Shown here piece after piece: positions 8,624-16,578 of a stretch of 64,000 nucleotides of DNA. Position numbers and translations under genes: made by a program. This DNA comes from Lachnospiraceae bacterium. GTDB lineage: Bacteria > Bacillota > Clostridia > Lachnospirales > Lachnospiraceae. The DNA is taken from positions 1-64,000 of the forward strand of contig CAJTDN010000005.1 in NCBI GenBank assembly GCA_910574865.1, read 5' to 3'. The notes below the pieces were generated by a model, which worked only from the letters and a program-made list of their open reading frames with translations, did not search any database and was not told the origin of the DNA. Numbering within the stretch: the stretch's first letter is position 1; each line of letters opens with the position of its first letter.

Positions 8624-8746
8624 TATAATCTCCTCTACTAAATCCCGATTGTGATTTGATGATTTTTAGGGGAAATATTAGCTGTTATATTTTGTTATTA
8701 AAAGCTCCGCTAACCCTTGAAAACACTAAGTTTGTCTTAGGTGAGC

Positions 8747-8824
8747 TTTCCCTTACTGTTTCCCTTGTGTTATATCTTCCCATAGGGTATTGTGAACCCT
8801 GATAAGGGAAAAAATAAGGGAAAC
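8747..8824. repeat. TTTCCCTT/AAGGGAAA repeats, left end of element C
   Basis: TTTCCCTT occurs at 8,747-8,754 and 8,759-8,766, and AAGGGAAA at 8,804-8,811 and 8,816-8,823, with a CCCATAGGG centre. The same arms, with a CCCATAAGGG centre, flank the other end at 18,625-18,665. They may be integrase-binding sites or a bidirectional terminator. The remaining 8,624-8,917 sequence has no gene. Confidence 0.45.
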
Positions 8825-8917
8825 AAACTCATATAAAACATTATAACACAAAATATACGGGAATTGGTAAACTGATTGAAATGCTTTCAAAAAATCTACG
8901 AAAAGAGGACAGATAAA

Positions 8918-9157
8918 ATGAATATGATTTATGCAACATACAATATCCGCCATAACAGCATTGACGTATTCACCTATGCAGGCTACTTTTTACGGATAGA
9001 CTGTAATAAAGCAGAAGAAGGATTGAAAACTACTCCCTGCTCTGAATGTGCCTTAAATGCTCTGGCAATAGATGAACCGCTTGAATATGCAAGATTGTAT
9101 CTTGAAGGAAATATGCAGATGTGGGTGGATGCGGAAGACAGCCTTGAACTGTGGTAG
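8918..9157 (+). CDS. Small DUF6061-type protein
   Basis: A 79-residue protein (MNMIYATYNIRHN, IDVFTYAGYFLRIDC, EPLEYARLYLEG), similar to the short DUF6061 proteins found in mobile elements of gut Firmicutes. No function is known. I prefer ATG 8,918, behind AGAGGACAG, to the longer frame from 8,876. It converges on the KilA-N gene at a perfect palindrome. Confidence 0.6.
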   Translation: MNMIYATYNIRHNSIDVFTYAGYFLRIDCNKAEEGLKTTPCSECALNALAIDEPLEYARLYLEGNMQMWVDAEDSLELW

Positions 9158-9158
9158 T

Positions 9159-9188
9159 TTTAATTCCCCCGAATTCGGGGGAATTAAA
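9159..9188. terminator. Bidirectional terminator, perfect 30-bp palindrome
   Basis: The 30 bases between the two convergent stop codons form a perfect palindrome of the form TTTAATTCCCCC-GAATTC-GGGGGAATTAAA. Transcripts from either side would end in a GC stem followed by a T-rich tail. It begins 1 bp after one stop and ends directly at the other. Confidence 0.75.
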
Positions 9189-9989
9189 TCACTTCAAAAT
9201 CTTTGTAGTCTGTTCTTCCAAAATAGACATCTGATGTATGGCAATCTTGTTAAGTTTTATTAAGCGTTCTTTCTGGTTCAGCCCATCTTCGATCAACACC
9301 GCGTTAATGTTTTCCATATTTGACAGGCATATCAATTCATTTATACTCGCATAATCCCTGATATTTCCCTTTTTATCAGGATTCTTATCCCGCCATTGCT
9401 TCGCTGTCATGCCAAATAATGCCATATTCAGCACATCAGCCTCTGATGCATATATGACTGAAGTCTGCTGTGGCGTAAGTTCCGGCGGAATGAGGTTGAC
9501 TTTGATTGCATCTGTATGTATTCGATAGTTTATTTTTGCCAATTCTCTCTTGGCACTCCATCCAAGCAGAGCCTGTTCTTCTTTCTTCAGCCGCTCAAAT
9601 TCTTTGATAAGGTATAATTTGAATTGCGGAGACACCCAACTTGCAAATTCAAACGCAATATCTTTATATGCGTATGTACCGCCATATCGTCCCGCTTTTG
9701 CTACAATTCCCTTTGAATTTGTACGGGATACCCATTGCTTAACCGACATAATAAAACGGTTTAATCCTGCCTCCAGCATGATTTCTTCATAGGCGGCAGC
9801 ATTGAAGTCTGCATTATACATTTCTTCCCATATGCCAAGAAATTCTATTGTATTCTTGTTGCGTAACCATTTTTCTATCAGGGCAGATCCGTTGTCAATT
9901 TTTCTTACCATATCGGTTAAAGAGATATAATCATCTTCCTCAATTTGTAAGACTTGTATTTCCGTTCCATCAACATTAAGTTTCCCCAT
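9189..9989 (-). CDS. KilA-N domain protein
   Basis: A 266-residue protein with an N-terminal KilA-N DNA-binding domain: DYISLTDMVRKIDNG, IEKWLRNKNTIEFLGIWEEMYN, then GIVAKAGRYGGTYAYKDIAFEFASWVSP. The C-terminal half (TPQQTSVIYASEADVLNMALFGMTAKQW) is the helical extension often joined to KilA-N in prophage and mobile-element genes. It probably acts as an antirepressor or regulator, but the target is unknown. ATG 9,989 has a weak AAAGGAA site. It stands alone between two terminator-bounded units. Confidence 0.85.
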   Translation of the reverse strand: MGKLNVDGTEIQVLQIEEDDYISLTDMVRKIDNGSALIEKWLRNKNTIEFLGIWEEMYNADFNAAAYEEIMLEAGLNRFIMSVKQWVSRTNSKGIVAKAGRYGGTYAYKDIAFEFASWVSPQFKLYLIKEFERLKKEEQALLGWSAKRELAKINYRIHTDAIKVNLIPPELTPQQTSVIYASEADVLNMALFGMTAKQWRDKNPDKKGNIRDYASINELICLSNMENINAVLIEDGLNQKERLIKLNKIAIHQMSILEEQTTKILK

Positions 9990-10007
9990 AAGAAAATTCC
10001 TTTCATT

Positions 10008-10439
10008 TTATAAATAGCCCCGCCTCTTTGCTTCGCCCATCAAATGCGGTTGGATATCAGGATATGTCCATCTTTCCGGCAATCCGTCCATTATGGTGAT
10101 TTTCTCAATTTCACTATGTAACTCTGTTTCAAAACATTTGATATCGGCAAAGAACAACATTCCAAAAGATTCATCTCCTTGGTTCAAATTATCAGGCGCT
10201 GTAACGGAATATACGCAGACAGGTTCTATATCAAATTCCAAAGCGCCTGTTTCCTCATATAATTCCCGTTTTGCTGTATCTATTATATTTTCCTGACTCT
10301 CCCGATGACCTCCGGGTACTTCCCATGTATCTCTATCCTTATGTTTGCAAAACACATATTTATTCTGTGTTTTTGATATTATCACAGCAAATTTAAGCAG
10401 TTCGTCTTCTATGCTTTCATAAAATTTCACTTCCGTCAT
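10008..10439 (-). CDS. NUDIX hydrolase
   Basis: A 143-residue NUDIX protein. The Nudix box is GGHRESQENIIDTAKRELYEETGA (about residues 43-66), with the key REL-EE residues intact. The family cleaves nucleoside diphosphates linked to another moiety; the substrate is not evident. It starts just after the stop of the M24 remnant, behind GGAGGG, so it is the last gene of the HAD-HD-GNAT-M24-NUDIX operon. An IS1595 insertion upstream now separates it from the operon promoter. Confidence 0.85.
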   Translation of the reverse strand: MTEVKFYESIEDELLKFAVIISKTQNKYVFCKHKDRDTWEVPGGHRESQENIIDTAKRELYEETGALEFDIEPVCVYSVTAPDNLNQGDESFGMLFFADIKCFETELHSEIEKITIMDGLPERWTYPDIQPHLMGEAKRRGYL

Positions 10440-10578
10440 TTCAGTTATCCCTCCATTTTATCCTTAATTCATTCCAGTCTGTTACCGTTAAAATATTTTT
10501 GTCCAGAGAATGTCCAAGGTTTCCAAGAAAATCTAAGTTAAGAAATCCTTTCCGCCACTCGTCATTATAATTTTATAA

Positions 10579-11722
10579 TAATACTTGGTGATAGTCAATA
10601 ACTGTGTTGGCATTACTTTAAAGTATTACTAACTTATAGTCGCGAATATCATTTACACTATGCCAGTAACAGTTTTGACCGACTGTGCACAAGGATGAAA
10701 ATAGCATATCCTTCAGAGTATCTGCACATCGGAAAGCAATAGAAAACAAAACATTATAGCGGTTGATATACTTTGTAGCAACTCCACGATAATGATTATA
10801 GGTCTCTTTGATAAAGGAATGCAGGCTATTTACTGTATTGAGGTTAAATATGCCTCTGCCTGCTTCCTGTTTTACATCTACAACAGTACAACTGGTAAGT
10901 GTTTCGAGAACATTATAGCTACGAAGGCCGTCTGTAAGTACGAGTGTATCTTCCGCAATATGTCCACGAAATATTTCATCAAGTTCTTTACCTGATGGTT
11001 TTGCCCGGTTTACAGTAGCCGCAATGGCACCGCCGTCACGCTGGATACCGGTGCAGATAGCTACATACTCATTTGAAATGCCACGTTTGGCGGCCTTTGC
11101 ACCGTGTTTGCGTGCTTCGCGGCCTGCCGTTTTAGGAACCTGACTGCCTTTGTAACAATCCAGTACAAATGTTTCGTCAAGTTCAGCGATACCAGAAAGA
11201 AGAACAGGATTGTTTTCAAGAAAATCCTGTAAAGCCATAAGTATTTTGTGCCGCATATTAAAGGCTGTCTGGTGTGAAAAACCATATTTTTTTGCTGATT
11301 TATCAAGTGATACACCACATAATGTATCACGAATAAAATCTGTCCATACAGACTGGTTGTAATGAGAATTTGACATTATCGTATTGGTCGAGCGCATATA
11401 TGTACGTTTACAGTCACGGCATAGGAAGCGTTGTTTACCTTTTCTGTGACCATACTTTATGACGTGCGTTTTGTTGCAGTATGGGCAGACGGGTGTTTCT
11501 TCTGGCTGCTGATTTACAGAAATAATACTGAGTACAAAACTAATAATACGATCCAGCTCAGATTCACATAGCTGTTTAATATAATCAAAGAGTGTATTAA
11601 TCTTATCGTTCATAAACTTATCACCTCGAATATTGTAGATAAGTTTATTATAACAGAACAGGTATTTGTATTCAATTCAATTTACTATTAACAACACACT
11701 TTTTGACTATCACCTAATACTT
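10579..11722 (-). mobile_element. IS1595-family insertion sequence with 8-bp target duplication
   Basis: The IS is 10,587-11,714 (1,128 bp). Its ends are 23-bp inverted repeats matching at 21 of 23 positions: GGTGATAGTCAA... at 10,587 and the complement ending ...TTGACTATCACC at 11,714. It is flanked by a perfect 8-bp direct repeat, TAATACTT (10,579-10,586 and 11,715-11,722), the target-site length typical of IS1595. The copy looks intact and recent. Confidence 0.92.
10618..11613 (-). CDS. IS1595-family transposase
   Basis: A 331-residue transposase. It begins with a zinc ribbon (CPYCNKTHVIKYGHRKGKQR, then FLCRDCKRTY), an HTH region (VSLDKSAKKYGFSHQTAFNMRHK) and a DDE-type core of the ISXO2/IS1595 type (AELDETFVLDCYKGS, LVLTDGLRSY, LNTVNSLHSFIKETYNHYRGV). 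The third acidic position appears as the NSLHSFIKE segment usual for this family. It fills the IS, with ATG 11,613 next to the right inverted repeat. Confidence 0.92.
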   Translation of the reverse strand: MNDKINTLFDYIKQLCESELDRIISFVLSIISVNQQPEETPVCPYCNKTHVIKYGHRKGKQRFLCRDCKRTYMRSTNTIMSNSHYNQSVWTDFIRDTLCGVSLDKSAKKYGFSHQTAFNMRHKILMALQDFLENNPVLLSGIAELDETFVLDCYKGSQVPKTAGREARKHGAKAAKRGISNEYVAICTGIQRDGGAIAATVNRAKPSGKELDEIFRGHIAEDTLVLTDGLRSYNVLETLTSCTVVDVKQEAGRGIFNLNTVNSLHSFIKETYNHYRGVATKYINRYNVLFSIAFRCADTLKDMLFSSLCTVGQNCYWHSVNDIRDYKLVIL

Positions 11723-11832
11723 TAACATCCGGCAGCTTCATCCCGACTTTAATCATGCCAGCAGCATACTTTATAGTTGCCCGATTCAAGTTTTGTATTG
11801 CGAAATAAAAGTCACGCGTTTCCCCTGTCACG

Positions 11833-12267
11833 CTATATCCATTGAATAAATGCTGTTTTATCGTTACTGTTGTACCCTGCCTTTCTGTAAAAATCCAATG
11901 TACTTTTTTTCTTAGAGCCTGTGAGCAACATCATTTTATAGCAGTTTTCTTTTATGGCAATCTCTTTTGCGTAATCTAAGCACTGCGTTGCCAGTCCTCT
12001 TTTTCTGAACTTTTCATCAGTTATCACATTTTCAATAAAAGCATACGGCTGCTGGTTGTGCGTCAGGTTGGGAATGATGACGCAGACACAGGAAGATACG
12101 ATTTTCCCATTTTCTTCAGCGACAATCACATGATAATTTTTATCCTAAAAAATATTGTCCCAAATCTGTAATAGTTCAGCGGTCTTTTCCGGCATGGGAT
12201 TATTGTGTAACTGCATATATAATCTTAATAAACCGTCTAAATCATCCTTCAAGATTTCCCTAATCAT
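11833..12267 (-). pseudogene. GNAT acetyltransferase with in-frame amber stop
   Basis: The full frame runs from ATG 12,267 (MIREILKDDLDGLLRLY) through an in-frame TAG at 12,145-12,147 (complement of CTA) to 11,833. Without the stop it is a 144-residue GNAT protein with VIVAEENGKIVSSC, then VITDEKFRKRGLATQCLDYA and the LLTGSKKKSTLDFYRKAGY ending. The acetyl-CoA site lies downstream of the stop, so the normal product cannot be made unless the stop is suppressed or translation restarts at the GTG/ATG near 12,129. It is the third gene of the cargo operon. Confidence 0.8.
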
Positions 12268-12285
12268 ATATACCACCCTTCCGTA

Positions 12286-12936
12286 TTATCCATTCCATTC
12301 ATCATTAAATTCTTTTAAAAATCCACGCATATATTCATCCCTTTTCCAAGCAATGGATTTTGCACAATCAGTATTCATCATATCTTTAATCAAAAGCAAT
12401 TTTTCATAAAAATGATTTATTGTTGTGCCTTCATGATTCCTATACTCAGTTTCGTCCATATTCATATTAGGTTGACAATCCGGAATGTGAATCGCCCTAT
12501 TATGATTTCCGCCATAAGCAAAAGCCCGCGCAATTCCTATTGCCCCCATTGCATCCAATCGATCTGCATCTTGCACAATTTTCCCTTCTATTGACTTTGG
12601 GGAAACTGTTTCTGTTCCTTTAAATGAAATCTCCCAGATAATATCAATTACGCGCTCTATCATACTGTCCGTAAGATGACAATCTAACATAATACGCCGT
12701 GCATTTTCGTAATCCCTTGTTTCAAATATCTTTATATCATCCGTATCATGCAGCAATGCAGCAATCATCACTATGTATTCGTCGCATTTTTCTGTTTTTG
12801 CAATTTTCTCCGCATTATTTAAGACTCTTAAGCTATGCCAATAATCATGCCCCGAACAATCATTCTCAAACAATTCCTTTATTTTTTGCAATAGGATATA
12901 TTTTGTCTGTTCATATATATTCCTCAAATTATCCAT
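12286..12936 (-). CDS. HD-domain phosphohydrolase
   Basis: A 216-residue metal-dependent phosphohydrolase of the YedJ/YpgQ-like group: GHDYWHSLRVLNNAEKIA holds the first histidine, AALLHDTDD is the HD motif, and IVQDADRLDAMGAIGIARAF the later aspartate. These enzymes hydrolyse nucleotide or other phosphate esters. It overlaps the 3' end of the HAD gene by 13 nt, so the two are translationally coupled. The substrate is unknown; partner genes (HAD, NUDIX) also act on phosphorylated small molecules. Confidence 0.85.
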   Translation of the reverse strand: MDNLRNIYEQTKYILLQKIKELFENDCSGHDYWHSLRVLNNAEKIAKTEKCDEYIVMIAALLHDTDDIKIFETRDYENARRIMLDCHLTDSMIERVIDIIWEISFKGTETVSPKSIEGKIVQDADRLDAMGAIGIARAFAYGGNHNRAIHIPDCQPNMNMDETEYRNHEGTTINHFYEKLLLIKDMMNTDCAKSIAWKRDEYMRGFLKEFNDEWNG

Positions 12937-13700
12937 TTTTCTAAATAAGCGGCTACGCCATCCTCCTCATTTGAAAGTGTGATATCATCAGCAATGTCTT
13001 TGACCTCTTGTACCGCATTATCCATCGCAACACCAATGCCGCATAGATTTAACATACCCATATCTGCATAATCATCTCCAAAAGCAGCAATTTCCGATAC
13101 ATCTGTATGACATGCTTCACATACTGCTAATATTGCCTTTTCCTTTGTAATCCCGCTTTTCGTAAACTTATACCAGTCTCCATCCGAAAAATGCTGGCTA
13201 TCAAGCTCCGAGAAATGTTCACACAATTTCTGTGCCAAGTTAGGATGGCGTATCTCAACACATATCTTCAAAGCTTCGTGCTTAAAGTCTGCAAAGTCCG
13301 TATATATACTGTCTCCCCAGCTTTTATCCTGCTCTTTTGGATCGGTTTTATAATTCCAATAATGTGCCTCTAATGTGTCAACCGTAATTTCACAATCCAT
13401 ACCGCATATTTTTCTTGCTGACTCAATAAAGTTTTTTGTCTCTATTGCCGAAAAGGAAGAAGAACAGATAATTTTTTCGTTTACCCGTACCAATGCCCCT
13501 CCGCTGGAAATAAGAATATCTGGCTTCATTTTTCTTAAAAAGCCCAAACAATTTTGTTCGCCCCTTGATGTTGAAATGCCGATTAAATACCCGCATTTTT
13601 TACATTTGCATAATATTTCCAATGTATATTCAGATAAGGTTTTATCATTTCTTAACAAAGTGCCGTCTAAATCAAAAATTAATATTTGGGGTTTTCTCAT
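12924..13700 (-). CDS. HAD-superfamily (Cof-type) phosphatase
   Basis: A 258-residue HAD hydrolase. Motif I is FDLDGTLLRNDKTLS near the N-terminus, motif II ISTSRG, and motifs III/IV include GITKEKAILAVCEA and AAFGDDYADMGML. The C2-type cap is usual for Cof-like sugar-phosphate or nucleotide phosphatases. I chose ATG 13,700 because GGAGGAACATATA precedes it; the longer frame to 13,778 has no ribosome site. It is the first gene of the minus-strand cargo operon, about 110 bp from the end of the relaxase gene. Confidence 0.85.
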   Translation of the reverse strand: MRKPQILIFDLDGTLLRNDKTLSEYTLEILCKCKKCGYLIGISTSRGEQNCLGFLRKMKPDILISSGGALVRVNEKIICSSSFSAIETKNFIESARKICGMDCEITVDTLEAHYWNYKTDPKEQDKSWGDSIYTDFADFKHEALKICVEIRHPNLAQKLCEHFSELDSQHFSDGDWYKFTKSGITKEKAILAVCEACHTDVSEIAAFGDDYADMGMLNLCGIGVAMDNAVQEVKDIADDITLSNEEDGVAAYLEKWII

Positions 13701-13812
13701 TATATGTTCCTCCAAAAGCCAAGCTCTTTTAAACGTGTGCCATGAATCTATGATAACACATTCTTTTGCATTTATCACCAGGAAATTGTTAAGTATAACA
13801 AAGAACGAAAGT

Positions 13813-15468
13813 CTATCTTGCCCTTCGCCCTTTGCTTTTAACTGTCTTTTGTTGCTGATAGTCTGCTGCTTTCTTTGGTGGATTTTTTAATCGTTCAAGT
13901 ACACTTTCCTTATTCTGCCTATGCCTTCCCTTTCCATAAGCTTTTTCCCAATCAGCTGCCTGTTCCCTATAATCTGCATAAGCACTATAGGATTTGTGAT
14001 AAGTCGCGTAAAACTTCTGTACATTCTGATAACCGTAGCTTTTGGCAATCCCCGACAATCCAACTTTCAGAATGTCTATTTCTTCGTTTTTACGGTCAAT
14101 CCTGCTTTGCAGTTCCCCTTTCTTCGTCAGTTTTGCAAGTCCTTTTAGGCTGTCACGCTCCAGTTCCAACCCATTGCGTTCCCTCTCTGCGTCAAAGATA
14201 CTCCCGTTTTGGCGGTTTAATTCCTTATAAATCTTTAGCAGCTTTGGATATGCGGCGGCTTCAGCAGACATCACAGGCTTGGGCGGTATCTTTGGTGTTT
14301 CCCGCTCTGTTGTCTGCGCTTTGGTTTTAGGCTGCAACTCCCGTTTTTGTGCTGACAAATCGATAGTCGGCTCTTCAAGAAGGTTATGCTCCTGCTTTGG
14401 CACTTTATCCGTCTGCGGTATTATTTGTACCGTTCTTCCCTCGCTTGGTTCTGCAACCGTCTGTACCGTTTCTTTCTCAAAAAACTTTGCCGACAGTTCC
14501 CTCGCCTTATCCAATACTTTAGAAATCAGCAGCGCTAGTACCGTAACAGCAGTCATAATAATACTTTCCAGACGTTCCGGCTGGCTGCCAAATATATCAA
14601 CGGATTCTCTGATGCGGTCAGTGATATATTTTTTCTTTATCTGTTGTATCTCCATTTCAGAAACGCCGCTGACAATCGCCCTGCCTACTTCACAATTCCA
14701 GCGCATACGCATTTCGTTATCGGTCTGTATCTGTTCCGCTTTCGGGTTATTCTTTCCTATCTTCTTGGTGGCAAGATATAATCCGCTGCTGTCAAACACA
14801 TGGAGTTTTTCTTTGTCATCTTTCACTAAAAGATTGATAAGGTCAGTATAGAAATGCTTTACCTCGTCAACAAAATCCTCCTGCTTAAGCAGCTTATTCT
14901 TGGCGGTAAAAAGATTGCGCTCATAGACTTCGCCTTTCTTCACGATTTTACAGCCTTTACGGACATTCCCGTTTTCGTCAAGTATCTCTTTCTTGGTGCG
15001 GACGTGTCTCCCGTTTTCATCGTAAAACATATTGCGTGTCGCGGTTTTTTCTATGGGTTCGGGCAACAATTTCCGTTCCGAAAAAATAAGGTGAATATGG
15101 TAATTTGTCTTTCGTTTGTTATGGTGCAACGCCGATACGCACTCCACACCATACTTTTCTTTGAAACGGTCTGTAAAAAGCTGTAACAGCTTGTCCGGCT
15201 CATAGAGGTTTGGGAATGATTCGGGCAGGGCAATGATAAATTCCCTCGCCTCAATGCACTTCCCCTCCGTACCGCTTTTTTCAAATTCCTGCTGATTGCA
15301 TTTCGCAAGCTCCGTCCAGTAGTGGCGGTCTGCCGTTTCATAGACCGCATACAGGTCTTCCTGCTTTGCGTGGCTGGATATATAGGTAATCCTGCCCCTG
15401 ACATCAGGTAGCTTGCTCATGCGGATAAATGAATGTCTCTGTATTGTGCTTTGTCCTCCCTCCTGCAA
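13813..15468 (-). CDS. MobA/MobL-type relaxase (element C)
   Basis: A 551-residue relaxase. The N-terminus (FIRMSKLPDVRGRITYIS) and the metal-binding histidines in ALHHNKRKTNYHIHLIF (about residues 113-129) mark the MobA/MobL (MobQ-like) family. The C-terminal half is charged, proline-containing and partly coiled-coil. TTG 15,468 is the likely start, because homologous relaxases begin with this QGGQ..IQRHSFIRM stretch; the ATG at 15,420 is the alternative. A strong GGAGGGAGG overlaps the first codons. The candidate oriT lies about 100-190 bp upstream. It should nick the element for transfer by a helper apparatus. Confidence 0.85.
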   Translation of the reverse strand: MQEGGQSTIQRHSFIRMSKLPDVRGRITYISSHAKQEDLYAVYETADRHYWTELAKCNQQEFEKSGTEGKCIEAREFIIALPESFPNLYEPDKLLQLFTDRFKEKYGVECVSALHHNKRKTNYHIHLIFSERKLLPEPIEKTATRNMFYDENGRHVRTKKEILDENGNVRKGCKIVKKGEVYERNLFTAKNKLLKQEDFVDEVKHFYTDLINLLVKDDKEKLHVFDSSGLYLATKKIGKNNPKAEQIQTDNEMRMRWNCEVGRAIVSGVSEMEIQQIKKKYITDRIRESVDIFGSQPERLESIIMTAVTVLALLISKVLDKARELSAKFFEKETVQTVAEPSEGRTVQIIPQTDKVPKQEHNLLEEPTIDLSAQKRELQPKTKAQTTERETPKIPPKPVMSAEAAAYPKLLKIYKELNRQNGSIFDAERERNGLELERDSLKGLAKLTKKGELQSRIDRKNEEIDILKVGLSGIAKSYGYQNVQKFYATYHKSYSAYADYREQAADWEKAYGKGRHRQNKESVLERLKNPPKKAADYQQQKTVKSKGRRAR

Positions 15469-15572
15469 ATGGCAGTATCAGATCGGAGCAAGCGGAGGTA
15501 CGGCGGGACAGATTGTGAGTGGGCGGCATAGGCGGTATGTTTACAAACATATCCGCCTTGTGGCGGTCAATT

Positions 15573-15660
15573 CAAATGCGTCAGCATTTGTAATTCACGC
15601 TTGCGTGAATTTGCTCCCCGCAGGGGCGAAATCCCCGTTGCATAAACGAAGTTTGTGCAA
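15573..15660. other. Candidate oriT of element C: four consecutive hairpins
   Basis: Four inverted repeats follow without gaps: CAAATGC-gtca-GCATTTG (15,573-15,590), AATTCACGC-tt-GCGTGAATT (15,592-15,611), CCCC-gca-GGGG (15,616-15,626) and TTGCATAAAC-gaa-GTTTGTGCAA (15,638-15,660, one mismatch). The cluster lies just upstream of the relaxase gene, the common oriT position in mobilizable elements. The nick site is not identified. Confidence 0.5.
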
Positions 15661-15729
15661 TGAGTGTATTTCGCTCTCAAACGCCGAGGGCTTTAAAAGA
15701 AAGGAATCTCCCCTATAAATGCTCGAATT

Positions 15730-15874
15730 ATGCCTGCAAAAACTGACGCCATGATAGCAAAAAATGATGGCACTTTGCCGTTTGTGATAGCAAAAAGTTA
15801 TGGCGCTTATGATAGTAAAAACTGCCATCATGCCTTCAAAAAGTGCCGCCACACATGATAGTAAAAGTACTATC
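15730..15874. repeat. Six iteron-like 21-bp repeats
   Basis: Degenerate copies of ATGATAGCAAAAACTGACGCC start at 15,730, 15,751, 15,784, 15,809, 15,830 and 15,855. Start-to-start spacing is 21, 33, 25, 21 and 25 bp, and all are in the same orientation. The core TNNCAAAAA or TAGTAAAA is the best-kept part. Directly repeated, helically phased units of this size are typical of replication-initiator or relaxosome binding sites. The rest of 15,875-16,172 is AT-rich and shows no gene. Confidence 0.65.
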
Positions 15875-16172
15875 TGAAATTTCTTTCAACTGAAAATGGA
15901 TGAAGTCAGTTGAAATTTTACAGTCACTTTGTGTTGCATTAGAAACATCGTCAAAACATCAGTTGGCTTTTTCAACCGAAAATACCGAAATCAGTCAATT
16001 TTTTAAGTCAACTTTTGCCATATGGACTTATTTTTTTAACTCACTTTCTGCCCATTCCCGCAAATTTCCGCTTGTACCGGAAGGAAGCACATGATATAAT
16101 CTATTTGCGTGTAGGTATATCATGGCTTCGGTCTGATACATACCATTGGGCGGTTTCGTAAGAAGCCGCCTT

Positions 16173-16403
16173 TTATACTGCCGATTTTCGTGTTACTGCT
16201 TTTACATCGCTCTTATCCCGCAGGTTCTTCCCCTCATTCACTTCCATGAACTTCTCAAGAATATCGCTTTTGATAAGTACCTTTCGCCCGACTTTTAAGA
16301 CTGGCAGCTTTCCCCATTCCACAAGGTTTCTCATGGTGTTCCTGCCAATCCCCGTATACTCGGACGCTTCCTCGATTGTCATTGCAATCTTCGTTTCTGT
16401 CAT
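16173..16403 (-). CDS. Excisionase (helix-turn-helix, element C)
   Basis: A 76-residue protein with the winged-HTH layout of Tn916-type excisionases: IAMTIEEASEYTGIGRNTMRNLVEWGKLPVLKVGRKVLIKSDILEKFMEVN. It would bend the attachment site DNA and steer the integrase toward excision. ATG 16,403 is set by AAGGAGGGAAGTTG; the adjacent TTG codon is less likely. It is divergent from the XRE gene and shares a promoter region with it. Confidence 0.85.
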   Translation of the reverse strand: MTETKIAMTIEEASEYTGIGRNTMRNLVEWGKLPVLKVGRKVLIKSDILEKFMEVNEGKNLRDKSDVKAVTRKSAV

Positions 16404-16578
16404 CAACTTCCCTCCTTTTTAATTGCATTACGCAATTTTGCGTGTACTGATACTATACCGCTTTTATATTTCTTTGTCAAGCATTATGATAATTTAAAAA
16501 TTATTTTTGCATTGCATATTGCACTATTGTTTTTTGTGTGGTATAGTATGAACATACCGACAAAGGAGGCGTATCAAC
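16404..16578. promoter_or_regulatory. Divergent promoters between excisionase and XRE gene (element C)
   Basis: Plus strand: TTGCAC (16,519-16,524), 17-bp spacer, TATAGT (16,542-16,547). Minus strand: TTGACA (complement of 16,475-16,480), 17-bp spacer, TATAGT (complement of 16,452-16,457). Repeated TTGCATT/GCAATTTTGCG-like words near 16,420-16,440 and 16,507-16,523 are candidate repressor sites. Confidence 0.65.

Larger units (their letters stand above)
10441..11831 (-). pseudogene. M24-family peptidase remnant, split by an IS element
   Basis: From GTG 11,831, right after the GNAT stop, a 39-codon frame reads TRDFYFAIQNLNRATIKYAA and GMIKVGMKLPDV, like the start of M24 (Xaa-Pro-peptidase-like) proteins. 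The IS1595 copy interrupts it. With the IS and one target duplication removed, the same frame meets a TAA two codons later and then continues as WRKGFLNLDFLGNLGHSL to 10,441; GNLGHS resembles a late M24 motif. The whole middle of the family (about 150 residues) is missing. The gene was therefore already internally deleted before or besides the IS insertion. Confidence 0.5.

Noticed and set aside
15595-15852. Coding gene across the hairpin and iteron region
   Set aside because: The frame is made of the repeated units and hairpins; no ribosome site or protein family.
15730-15874. CRISPR array
   Set aside because: The units are adjacent or only 4-12 bp apart and degenerate; there are no spacers of regular length and no cas genes nearby. 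Iterons fit better.
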